From Ensifer sp. MPMI2T (GTDB lineage Bacteria; Pseudomonadota; Alphaproteobacteria; Rhizobiales; Rhizobiaceae), in contig NZ_SRXN01000004.1 of the NCBI RefSeq assembly GCF_004827385.1, positions 186,001-250,000 of the forward strand: a stretch of 64,000 bases of DNA. The letters run 5' to 3'. The notes below the pieces were generated by a model that searched no databases, was not told where the DNA came from, and saw only the letters and a program-made list of their open reading frames with translations. Positions 57,435 to 64,000 of this stretch are shown here, piece by piece. How positions within the stretch are numbered: position 1 is the stretch's first letter; each line of letters starts with the position of its first letter. Made by a program: the position numbers and the translations under genes.

Positions 57435-57481
57435 GGAGTAAGTGGCCGAATCGCTGAGAACTGCACGGTCGGCCGACTGCT

Positions 57482-57585
57482 ACTGCATGATCTTCTTAAA
57501 TCGGAATCGATTGAGGACAAATCATGCAGCAATTCAAAGTGCTACAGCCACTTTGCGCGTCCGATTGCGCGCGGCGCTGTAAACC
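57482..57585. repeat. RIME-like element, forward orientation
   Basis: CTGCATGATCTTCTTAAATCGGAATCGATTGAGGACAAATCATGCAG, CAATTCAAAGTGCTACAGCCAC, GCGCGTCCGATTGCGCGCGGCGCTGTAA. Between galM and tRNA-Gly. Confidence 0.85.
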
Positions 57586-57641
57586 AGGGTGGCCCAGCGA
57601 CGGAGTCCAAGAACAACAATGAAATGAAGTAGTTGGGAAAC

Positions 57642-57716
57642 TGGAGCGGGTGAGGCGATTCGAACGCCCGACCCCAACCTTGGCAAGGTTGTGCTCTACC
57701 CCTGAGCTACACCCGC
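57642..57716 (-). tRNA. tRNA-Gly (anticodon GCC)
   Basis: Minus strand GCGGGTG-TAGCTCAGGGGTAGAGC-ACAACCTTGCCAAGGTTG-GGGTC-GGGCGTTCGAATCGCCT-CACCCGC-T-CCA. All four stems pair, the anticodon loop is TTGCCAA, and the CCA end is encoded. 75 nt. Confidence 0.97.
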
Positions 57717-58040
57717 TCATCATCCGCGGTCCGGGGGTAGTCGGTGGACCGTGGTGCCGCCTCGTCTTGCGGCGACGGGCGCTATATGGCCTAAGGCTTT
57801 TTCAAATGCAACAGGGAAATGACGCAAATGCGAAGAATTTTTTCGGGGCCGTCCAAAAAGCCCGGAAATGCTGGTGTATTGCACTGATGCATGTCGGTCA
57901 GGAGTGTGCAGCGGCATGGGAAGCGTGAGCGGCTTCCGCCCACATGCCGCTCCAGCCCATGAGAATCGCCGCGCCTGAGATTGCGGAGCGCGCCTGTTCT
58001 CCGTAAAGCAGGGCGAAATCGCCACGACAGGAAGGACTTG
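57717..58040. other. Gap between tRNA-Gly and the ProX-like gene
   Basis: 324 bp holding the tRNA promoter (leftward) and that of the deacylase (rightward). A decayed GAGCGG-type inverted repeat is visible near 57909-57953 (AGCGGCATGGGAAGCG...CACATGCCGCT). Nothing else recognised. Confidence 0.45.
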
Positions 58041-58553
58041 ATGATGAGCGAGGCGCAGCCGAAGACCGCGGAGGACCTGTTCCGTTTTCTCGACAACCTT
58101 GGAATCGAACACTCGACGAAGCGCCATGCGCCGGTTTTCACGGTTGCCGAATCGGTGGCGCTGCGCGACGAAATTCCCGGCGGACATACAAAGAACCTGT
58201 TCGTGAAGGATAAGAAGGACAACTATTTCCTGCTGACCGTCGAGGAGCATGCGACGGTGGACCTGAAGTCCGTCCATCAGATCATCGGCGCGGCGAGCAA
58301 GGTTTCCTTCGGCAAGCCTGAAAAGCTGATGGAATATCTGGGCGTCATCCCCGGCGCGGTGACCGCTTTCGGCGCGATCAATGACACGGGCGGTAACGTG
58401 AAGTTCATTCTCGACGAGGCGTTGATGGAATTCGACACGATCAACGGCCATCCGCTCTCGAACGACCAGACGACCTCGATCGCGTCGAAAGACATGCTGC
58501 GTTTCATGGAAGCGACAGGGCATGAGCCGCTTGTCTTGAAAGTGACGACCTGA
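58041..58553 (+). CDS. Prolyl-tRNA deacylase, ProX/YbaK-fold editing protein
   Basis: A 170-residue stand-alone editing domain of the INS superfamily (PrdX/ProXp-ala type) that clears misacylated tRNA-Pro. HSTKRHAPVFTVAES, GGHTKNLFVKDKKDNYFLLTVEEHATVDLKSV, GVIPGAVTAFGAINDTGGNVKFILDEALME and the FDTINGHPLSNDQTTSI block are typical. ATG at 58041 or 58044, with GGAAGGAC upstream. Genes for ProXp often accompany a ProRS without its own editing domain, common in Alphaproteobacteria. Confidence 0.92.
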   Translation: MMSEAQPKTAEDLFRFLDNLGIEHSTKRHAPVFTVAESVALRDEIPGGHTKNLFVKDKKDNYFLLTVEEHATVDLKSVHQIIGAASKVSFGKPEKLMEYLGVIPGAVTAFGAINDTGGNVKFILDEALMEFDTINGHPLSNDQTTSIASKDMLRFMEATGHEPLVLKVTT

Positions 58554-58611
58554 CATACGATCTTTGGCGCGGATGCATGAAGTCGGACGGCAAGTCCGCG
58601 AGGAGAGAAGA

Positions 58612-59583
58612 ATGAGCGGTAGCGACAATCCCTATGCAGGTTCTTTCGGCAACCAGATGACGGCTTCGGCTTCGTTCGGCGGCCAGCCGGCACCGAAAGC
58701 CGCAGGCGATCTGATCAAGGAGACCACCACCGCTACCTTCTCCCGCGACGTGCTGGAAGCCTCGCGCCAGCAGCCGGTTCTCGTCGATTTCTGGGCTCCC
58801 TGGTGCGGACCCTGCAAGCAATTGACCCCGGTGATCGAAAAGGTCGTGACGGAAGCTGCCGGCCGGGTGAAGCTCGTCAAGATGAATATCGACGAGCATC
58901 CCTCGATCGCCGGCCAGCTCGGCATCCAGTCGATCCCCGCCGTCATCGCCTTCGTTGGCGGGCGCCCGGTCGACGGCTTCATGGGCGCTGTTCCCGAAAG
59001 CCAGATCAAGCAGTTCATCGACCGCATCGCGGGGCCTGCCGTGAGCGATGGCAAGGCCGAGATCGAAGCCGCGCTGACCGATGCCAAGGCATTGCTCGAT
59101 GCCGGTGAGGCGGAAAATGCCGCAGGCCTCTACGGTGCCGTCCTGCAGGCGGAGCCGGAAAATGCGACAGCCATTGCCGGCATGGTCGAATGCATGGTTG
59201 CGCTGGGACAGATTGCCGAGGCGCGCCAGACGCTTTCGGAATTGCCGGAAGAGCTTGCGAAGGACGCGGCCATCGGCGCCGTGTCGAAGAAACTCGACCA
59301 GATCGAAGAGGCGCGCAAACTCGGCGATCCGACGGCGCTAGAGCATCAGCTGGCGCTCAATCCGGATGACCACGCGGCGCGGCTGAAGCTTGCCAAGATC
59401 CGCAATGTCGAAGGCGACCGGAGCGCGGCGGCGGAACACTTGCTTTTGATCATGAAGCGCGACCGCAGTTTCGAGGACGACGGCGCCCGGCGCGAGCTCC
59501 TGGGCTTCTTTGAAGTCTGGGGACCGAAGGATCCGGCGACGGTTGCCGCGCGGCGGAAGCTTTCGTCGATTCTTTTCTCTTAA
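58612..59583 (+). CDS. Thioredoxin with TPR-like tail (CnoX/YbbN family)
   Basis: A 323-residue co-chaperone. After a polar leader, the thioredoxin domain (residues 40-145) carries WAPWCGPCKQLTP, so the canonical CGPC redox motif is intact. Residues 170-323 form TPR-like helical repeats (DAGEAENAAGLYGAVLQAEPENATAIAGMVECMVALGQIAEARQTL). CnoX-type proteins protect clients from oxidation and hand them to chaperonins. The ATG at 58612 follows AGGAGAG. Located 58 bp after the deacylase gene. Confidence 0.93.
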   Translation: MSGSDNPYAGSFGNQMTASASFGGQPAPKAAGDLIKETTTATFSRDVLEASRQQPVLVDFWAPWCGPCKQLTPVIEKVVTEAAGRVKLVKMNIDEHPSIAGQLGIQSIPAVIAFVGGRPVDGFMGAVPESQIKQFIDRIAGPAVSDGKAEIEAALTDAKALLDAGEAENAAGLYGAVLQAEPENATAIAGMVECMVALGQIAEARQTLSELPEELAKDAAIGAVSKKLDQIEEARKLGDPTALEHQLALNPDDHAARLKLAKIRNVEGDRSAAAEHLLLIMKRDRSFEDDGARRELLGFFEVWGPKDPATVAARRKLSSILFS

Positions 59584-59596
59584 AGGGCGTCGGAGC

Positions 59597-59651
59597 TCTT
59601 CAAAGTGCTACAGTGACTTAGCGCGTCCGATTGGACGCGTGGCGCTGTAGG
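59597..59651. repeat. RIME-like half element
   Basis: CTTCAAAGTGCTACAGTGACTTAGCGCGTCCGATTGGACGCGTGGCGCTGTAGG: second half only, downstream of the thioredoxin gene. Confidence 0.78.
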
Positions 59652-59846
59652 CGATGCGCTTTAAGTCGTTGCTTGCACGCATGTCGTGTCCCGAAACCGC
59701 CGCACACTTTCGAGCATGCAGTAAGCGGCAAGAGTGCAACAGGATCCGCGTCTTTTTTCCCTTGAGATTTTCGAGGGACGCACCATTTCTTGGTCGGGGC
59801 GTCGTGCCTGGCGATGGGGCGCGGCAAGCCGGTATCTGCAAGGTCT

Positions 59847-60533
59847 ATGAGAATGCATGTCGGAAATGCGCGCTACCTCGGTCCTCAGGACTTGCCGGAG
59901 ATTCTTCCGGTATTTCCGCTGACGGGCGCGCTCCTGCTTCCCGGCGCCCAACTCCCGCTCAATATCTTCGAACCGCGCTACCTTGCGATGTTCGATGACG
60001 CGCTTGCCGGAAACCGGCTGATCGGCATCGTCCAACCCTCCTTCTCGGAGGGGCGCAACGACATCGATTCGGGGCCCGTGCCGGCGCTTTGCCAGGTCGG
60101 CTGCATCGGCCGCATCACCTCCTTTGCGGAGACCGGCGACGGGCGCTACATCACCTCGCTCACCGGTGTGTGCCGCTACCGCCTCTTCGCCGAAGTGACC
60201 GGCTGCCGCGGCTATCGCCGCTTCCGCATCGGCCCCTTCGCCACCGACCTCGAAAATCCGGACGATGAGAGCCTCGTCGATCGCGAAGCGCTTCTGGCGG
60301 CCTTCCGGGCCTATCTCGACGCCAACAAGCTGGAGGCGGACTGGGAAAGCGTGGAGCGGGCGAGCAACCGCACGCTCGTCAATTCGATGGCGATGATGTC
60401 GCCTTATGGCCCGGCGGAAAAGCAGGCGCTGTTGGAAGCGCCTGACCTGAAAACCCGCGCCGAAACGCTGATCGCGATCACCGAGATCGTGCTTGCCCGG
60501 AATTTCGGCGACCTCGACAACATCCTGCAGTAG
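59847..60533 (+). CDS. LON N-terminal (substrate-binding) domain protein
   Basis: A roughly 228-residue protein that consists of a LonA-type N-terminal domain without the ATPase or protease. [34 protein letters not shown] is diagnostic, followed by IGIVQPS and [30 protein letters not shown]. Such proteins are widespread in Alphaproteobacteria; their role is unclear. ATG at 59847 has AAGG upstream; 59853 is an alternative. The Trm112-like gene follows after 10 bp. Confidence 0.93.
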   Translation: MRMHVGNARYLGPQDLPEILPVFPLTGALLLPGAQLPLNIFEPRYLAMFDDALAGNRLIGIVQPSFSEGRNDIDSGPVPALCQVGCIGRITSFAETGDGRYITSLTGVCRYRLFAEVTGCRGYRRFRIGPFATDLENPDDESLVDREALLAAFRAYLDANKLEADWESVERASNRTLVNSMAMMSPYGPAEKQALLEAPDLKTRAETLIAITEIVLARNFGDLDNILQ

Positions 60534-60543
60534 TGGCAAAGCC

Positions 60544-60732
60544 ATGGATATCAATGCCAGCAAGGTCGATCCGAAACTCCTCGAACTGCTCGTCTGCCCG
60601 CTGACGAAGGGGCGGCTAAGCTACGACGCCGAAGCGCAGGAGCTGATTTCGGAAAAGGCCCGTCTCGCTTATCCGATCCGCGACGGCGTTCCGATCATGC
60701 TCGTGTCGGAGGCGCGCAAGCTCGAAGACTGA
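60544..60732 (+). CDS. Trm112-like (UPF0434) zinc-ribbon-like protein
   Basis: A 62-residue protein: [49 protein letters not shown] is the bacterial YcaR/UPF0434 form of Trm112. Eukaryotic Trm112 activates methyltransferases; bacterial members may do likewise. Only one cysteine remains (LLVCPL), so zinc binding is doubtful. Likely co-transcribed with the LON-domain gene. Confidence 0.92.
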   Translation: MDINASKVDPKLLELLVCPLTKGRLSYDAEAQELISEKARLAYPIRDGVPIMLVSEARKLED

Positions 60733-60787
60733 GGCTCGCGCTGAAGGTCAGGTAAGGGACGGAAAACCGTTACACACTTTGCCTGGG

Positions 60788-61222
60788 CTAGCCGCCCACG
60801 TGCTCGACGCTCGCCTCTATCCGCTCCATGTCGTCGTCGGAAAGGCCGAAATGGTGGCCGATCTCATGGATCAGCACATGGGTGATGATGTCGCCCAGCG
60901 TTTCCTCGTTTTCCGCCCAATAGTCGAGGATGGGGCGGCGATAGAGCGTGATGCGGTTCGGGAACTGGCCGGTCTCCATGGTGAAGCGTTCGCCGATGCC
61001 GCGGCCTTCGAACAGGCCGAGCAGGTCGAAAGGCGTTTCAAGCGCCATGTCTTCGAAGACGTCGTCGCTCGGAAAATCGGCGACTTCGATAATGAGATCG
61101 GTCGTCAGCTTGCGGAATTCCTCCGGCAGATGGCCATAGGCTTCAAGCGCAAGCAGTTCGAATGTGCTGAGCGTCGGTGCGTGGCGTTCCCGCCAATCAT
61201 CGGTCTGGTCAATGCGGGCCAT
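60788..61222 (-). CDS. Zincin-like metallopeptidase family protein
   Basis: A 144-residue protein with a minigluzincin-like motif: ITHVLIHEIGHHFGLSDDDMERIEA contains HExxH plus a downstream acidic residue. The N-terminal half has FELLALEAYGHLPEEFRKLTTDLIIEVADFPSDD, also typical of the Rhizobiales DUF1025-type metallopeptidase family. ATG at 61222 is preceded by AAGGAG at 5-nt spacing, better than the GTG at 61228. Substrate unknown. Divergent from imuA. Confidence 0.9.
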   Translation of the reverse strand: MARIDQTDDWRERHAPTLSTFELLALEAYGHLPEEFRKLTTDLIIEVADFPSDDVFEDMALETPFDLLGLFEGRGIGERFTMETGQFPNRITLYRRPILDYWAENEETLGDIITHVLIHEIGHHFGLSDDDMERIEASVEHVGG

Positions 61223-61353
61223 GGGCACTCCTTGTTGCCCTCATATAACGATTTCTCCTTTGTTTTTCGAGTGTTGAATTCTGGGAGGGCAGAGCGAGGA
61301 ATAAATTCTCAAACATCGTTGTTGACTCTTGCGGCTGGCTCTGGAATCCATAG

Positions 61354-61368
61354 GAACATAACGTGAAC
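61354..61368 (+). promoter_or_regulatory. LexA-binding site (SOS box) of imuA-imuB-dnaE2
   Basis: GAACATAACGTGAAC fits the alphaproteobacterial SOS box GAAC-N7-GAAC, a direct repeat unlike the E. coli dyad. It ends 20 bp before the imuA ATG, where LexA would block the promoter. Confidence 0.9.
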
Positions 61369-61388
61369 ATCTGGTGGAGCCGACCGTC

Positions 61389-62336
61389 ATGGCCGAGAAA
61401 GCCGTGCAGCGGGAAACCGTTCTTTCCCTCCGCGAAACCATAGCGCAGATTGAAAATCGCCGGCTGCCCGGGGTCGTGCGTGCAGCCAAGGCGGCCGATC
61501 CTGCCGGTTTCCGGCGCCAAAGGGAGGAGGCATCCCGCAACAAGATCCTGCCCCTTGGCGTCCCGCCGCTTGATGATGTGCTCGAGGGTGGGCTGCCGCT
61601 CGCGGGCATGACGGAAATCCGCAATGCCGAAACGCGCGATGCGGGTGCTGCTGCCGGTTTCGTGACGGCACTTGCGGTACTCTGTCAGCGGCGGAAGAAG
61701 GAGAAAGGCCATCTGGCGCCGGTCCTGTGGATCAGCCAGGGCCTTGCCTCTCGTGAGGCCGGATTTCCATATGCGCCGGGCCTCAAATCCTATGGGCTCG
61801 ACATCGAGCGCTTCCTGTTCGTTTCGATACGCACGGTCAAGGATGCGCTCTGGGTTGCCGAAACGGCTCTTTCGGTGCCGGTCTTTGCGGCCGTCATTCT
61901 GGAAATCCGCGGCAATCCCGCCTGTCTCGCCTTGAGCGAGAGCAGGCGTCTGCATGTAAGGGCCCGGGCGGGCTGCTTGCCTCTTCTCCTCTTCCGGCAG
62001 GCGGGCGAGGAGGAGGCCAGCAGCGCCTTTTTCCGGCTACAGATCAAGCCGGCATCGGCCGGCGAGCGACCTCTTCCCGATGGCTCGATGCTTTGCGGCA
62101 GCATCGGTCATCCAGCCTTTCACGTCCTTGTCGAAAAAAGCAGGGCTTACGCCTCTGCCGATATCTTTCTGGAATGGAATGCCCATGACCGCCGCTTCTA
62201 CCCCATCGACCAGTCCGTCGCTTCTCAGGCAGACGGGCAATCAGCGAATTCTGTCGATCCATTTTCCGCATCTGTCGGCCGATCGAATGGCGCGGATTCG
62301 CTGGGGAACCTCCTGGCTTACGCAAGGGCGTCCTGA
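61389..62336 (+). CDS. imuA: ImuA, SOS mutasome accessory protein
   Basis: A 315-residue RecA-like-fold protein with weak P-loop conservation, first gene of the damage-inducible mutagenesis cassette. Family blocks: ILPLGVPPLDDVLEGGLPLAGMTEI, VLWISQGLASREAGFPYAPGLKSYGLDIERFLFV and RLQIKPASAG. ATG at 61389. Its 3' end overlaps imuB by about 150 bp in another frame, a large overlap for coding genes. ImuA and ImuB work with DnaE2 in translesion synthesis after DNA damage. Confidence 0.93.
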   Translation: MAEKAVQRETVLSLRETIAQIENRRLPGVVRAAKAADPAGFRRQREEASRNKILPLGVPPLDDVLEGGLPLAGMTEIRNAETRDAGAAAGFVTALAVLCQRRKKEKGHLAPVLWISQGLASREAGFPYAPGLKSYGLDIERFLFVSIRTVKDALWVAETALSVPVFAAVILEIRGNPACLALSESRRLHVRARAGCLPLLLFRQAGEEEASSAFFRLQIKPASAGERPLPDGSMLCGSIGHPAFHVLVEKSRAYASADIFLEWNAHDRRFYPIDQSVASQADGQSANSVDPFSASVGRSNGADSLGNLLAYARAS

Positions 62337-63792
62337 TCATCCGCCCGTCGTGTTCGCTGCCAAGATCGACAATGCCATGCGGCTGGTCGCCCTCGACACG
62401 TTTGCCGAACGGCTGGGCCTGAAGCGGGGTCAGGGGGCGGCGGACGCCCGCGCCATGTGCCCGTCGCTCGACGTGATCATCGACGATCCGGCGGCGGATC
62501 GGGCCTTCCTGGAAGGACTTGCCGACTGGTGCGATCGCTATACGCCGCTGGTCGCGCTCGACGGAAAGGATGGCCTCTTCCTCGACATCACCGGCTGCGC
62601 CCATCTTTTCGGTGGCGAGAAAGCGCTGGTCGACGACGTGCTTTCGCGCCTCTTCCTGCTCGGCATCGAGGCGCGGGCGGTGATCTCCTCCTCTGCGGGC
62701 CTCTCATGGGCGGTTGCCCGCTACGGCAGCGCCGCCGTCATCGCGCCCGAGGATGCCGAACGGGTTCTCGCACCCTTGCCGGTCGCCGCGTTGCGCCTGC
62801 CGGTGGAAACCGTCGCCCTGCTCGAGCGGGTCGGGCTGAAAGAGATCGGTGATCTTCTTCAGGCGCCGCGCGCGCCTCTCGCCCGCCGCTTCGGTTCCTT
62901 GCTTCTCCTGCGGCTCGATCAGGCGAGAGGCCACGCGGACGAGCCTCTCTCGCCCCGTCTTCCCGTTCCGAGCTTTTCCGCCGAACGCCGCCTTGCCGAA
63001 CCGCTCCAGGACGAAGAGCACATTCTTGAACTGGCGCGGCACCTTTCCGGCGATGTTCGCCTTTCGCTGGAGCGGCATGGCGAAGGCGGGCGTCTGTTCG
63101 AGCTTCTCCTCATTCGCGTCGATGGCCGGGTGTTCCGCATTCAGGCGCATGCGGCCGTCCCCTTGAATGACGCCGACCGGATCGCGGCTCTCTTTCGCGA
63201 GCGGTTGCAGGCGGTTCACAACGACCTCGATGCCGGATACGGTTTCGAGATCATCCGGCTGTCCGTCCTTAGAAGCGAAAGGCTCGATCCCGCCCAAGAG
63301 GATTTTTCCGGCGTTCCTGATGAAAGCCAGCCACTCGCCGCCTTCGCCGACAAGTTATGTGCCCGCTTCGGGCCAGATTGCCTGACCTTTGCGACCCTTG
63401 CCGAAAGCCATCTGCCAGAACGCGCCGGCGGATTTGCGCCCTTGACGGATGTCGCGACGGTCATCGGATCTCGTCCTGTCGATGAAAAAGCCTGTCCCGA
63501 AAACCGCCCGCTCCGGATTTTCACGCATCCTGAACTTGTCGAAGCGACGGCCGAAGTGCCCGATGGCGCGCCGCGCAGCTTCAACTGGCGCAAGACCCAG
63601 TATCGCATCGCCCGCGCCGAAGGGCCGGAGCGCATCGCCGCCGAATGGTGGATCGATGGGGAGGGGCATCCAACCCGCGACTACTTCCGGGTCGAGGATC
63701 AGGAAGGCCGCCGTTTCTGGCTGTTCCGTGAGGGTCTTTACGGACGGGAGACATCCTCGCCCCGCTGGTTCATGCATGGAGTTTTCGCATGA
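62185..63792 (+). CDS. imuB: ImuB, Y-family polymerase-like protein
   Basis: A 535-residue Y-family-related protein that recruits DnaE2 to the sliding clamp. After [19 protein letters not shown] come [25 protein letters not shown] and an HhH-like [14 protein letters not shown]. Catalytic acidic residues of real Y polymerases are not conserved, as expected for ImuB. The C-terminal part ends WFMHGVFA. Start taken at ATG 62185 (GGAAT upstream); 62179 also possible. It overlaps imuA by about 150 bp, and its stop overlaps dnaE2 (ATGA). Confidence 0.93.
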   Translation: MTAASTPSTSPSLLRQTGNQRILSIHFPHLSADRMARIRWGTSWLTQGRPDHPPVVFAAKIDNAMRLVALDTFAERLGLKRGQGAADARAMCPSLDVIIDDPAADRAFLEGLADWCDRYTPLVALDGKDGLFLDITGCAHLFGGEKALVDDVLSRLFLLGIEARAVISSSAGLSWAVARYGSAAVIAPEDAERVLAPLPVAALRLPVETVALLERVGLKEIGDLLQAPRAPLARRFGSLLLLRLDQARGHADEPLSPRLPVPSFSAERRLAEPLQDEEHILELARHLSGDVRLSLERHGEGGRLFELLLIRVDGRVFRIQAHAAVPLNDADRIAALFRERLQAVHNDLDAGYGFEIIRLSVLRSERLDPAQEDFSGVPDESQPLAAFADKLCARFGPDCLTFATLAESHLPERAGGFAPLTDVATVIGSRPVDEKACPENRPLRIFTHPELVEATAEVPDGAPRSFNWRKTQYRIARAEGPERIAAEWWIDGEGHPTRDYFRVEDQEGRRFWLFREGLYGRETSSPRWFMHGVFA

Positions 63793-64000
63793 GCGCGGAT
63801 ACTGTCTTTTACGAACTTGGTGCGCGCACGAACTTCTCCTTTCTGGAAGGGGCAGCACCCGCCGAGGAAATGATCGTCTTTGCCAAGAAGGTCGGGCTTG
63901 CCGGCCTCGGCATCGCCGATCGCAACAGCGTCGCGGGCGTCGTCCGGGCCCATGCCAAGGCAAAAGTGGAGGGCTATCCTTTCCAGCCGGGCGCCCGCCT
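63789..64000 (+). CDS. dnaE2: Error-prone DNA polymerase DnaE2, N-terminal fragment (partial)
   Basis: The first 70 codons of a C-family polymerase alpha-like subunit, cut by the right edge. [21 protein letters not shown] and [21 protein letters not shown] are the N-terminal PHP-domain blocks of DnaE2. ATG at 63789 overlaps the imuB stop by 4 bp. With ImuA and ImuB it performs error-prone translesion synthesis under LexA control. Confidence 0.95.
   Translation, partial: MSADTVFYELGARTNFSFLEGAAPAEEMIVFAKKVGLAGLGIADRNSVAGVVRAHAKAKVEGYPFQPGAR

Overview
The window reads as core chromosome of an alphaproteobacterium in the Rhizobiaceae, most likely Sinorhizobium/Ensifer. Three things support this. 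The gene content and order are typical: acnA-ccmABCDG, ftsY-mtaB-dapF, ffh-rpsP-rimM-trmD-rplS, leuC/leuD, glnK-amtB and imuA-imuB-dnaE2. The coding is GC-rich. At least 15 intergenic copies belong to a two-palindrome element that resembles the RIME elements described in S. meliloti. I see no prophage, insertion sequence, integron or CRISPR array. The species call is inference from remembered synteny and was not tested by a search.

Layout. 1-5.1 kb: an ABC importer fragment (permease and binding protein), rlmN, an IalB-like protein, a DUF1232 protein and phhB. 5.2-12.6 kb: a small phosphatase overlapping thpR tail to tail, a TesA-like esterase divergent from a LolD/YbbA-type ABC ATPase and its 851-residue permease, a BI-1 family protein, a GNAT acetyltransferase and a DUF2794 protein. 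12.9-19.9 kb: a DUF1223 protein, aconitase, and the cytochrome c maturation genes ccmA, B, C, D and G. 20.1-26.9 kb (minus strand): DUF2585, septation protein, ftsY, mtaB, dapF and a metallo-beta-lactamase-fold hydrolase. 27-34 kb: MarR regulator and isochorismatase-like protein, then ffh, chorismate mutase, rpsP, rimM, trmD, a TauE/SafE permease (minus) and rplS. 34-38.4 kb: an amino-acid ABC binding protein and permease with no ATPase gene beside them, leuC and a SixA-like phosphatase.

38.7-45.4 kb: an L,D-transpeptidase divergent from a CenR-like response regulator, a stand-alone cyclic-nucleotide-binding domain, xthA, lolA and ftsK. 45.7-50 kb: glnK-amtB behind a sigma-54-like site, tesB and a UbiH-like hydroxylase. 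50.1-56.2 kb: DUF1737 and CitE-like genes, leuD, RidA, a MoxR ATPase, a SAM-II riboswitch with metA, and a VWA protein. 56.4-61.2 kb: galM, tRNA-Gly(GCC), a ProX-type deacylase, a CnoX-type thioredoxin, a LON-domain protein, a Trm112-like protein and a metallopeptidase. 61.35-64 kb: a LexA box followed by imuA-imuB-dnaE2, an SOS mutasome cassette cut by the window edge.

The most unusual feature is ftsY. Its acidic N-terminal half carries five in-frame copies of a palindromic repeat that is otherwise intergenic here (compare 1475-1647), plus a pure (Thr-Glu)13 tract coded by 13 tandem hexamers. Other points worth a second look are the SAM-II/metA unit sitting between a MoxR gene and its usual VWA partner, a Glu at MetA position 111 that predicts acetyl-CoA use, repeat-derived hairpins inside operons and at the end of trmD, three TTGA stop-start junctions, and Ala/Glu/Lys tails on both ribosomal proteins.
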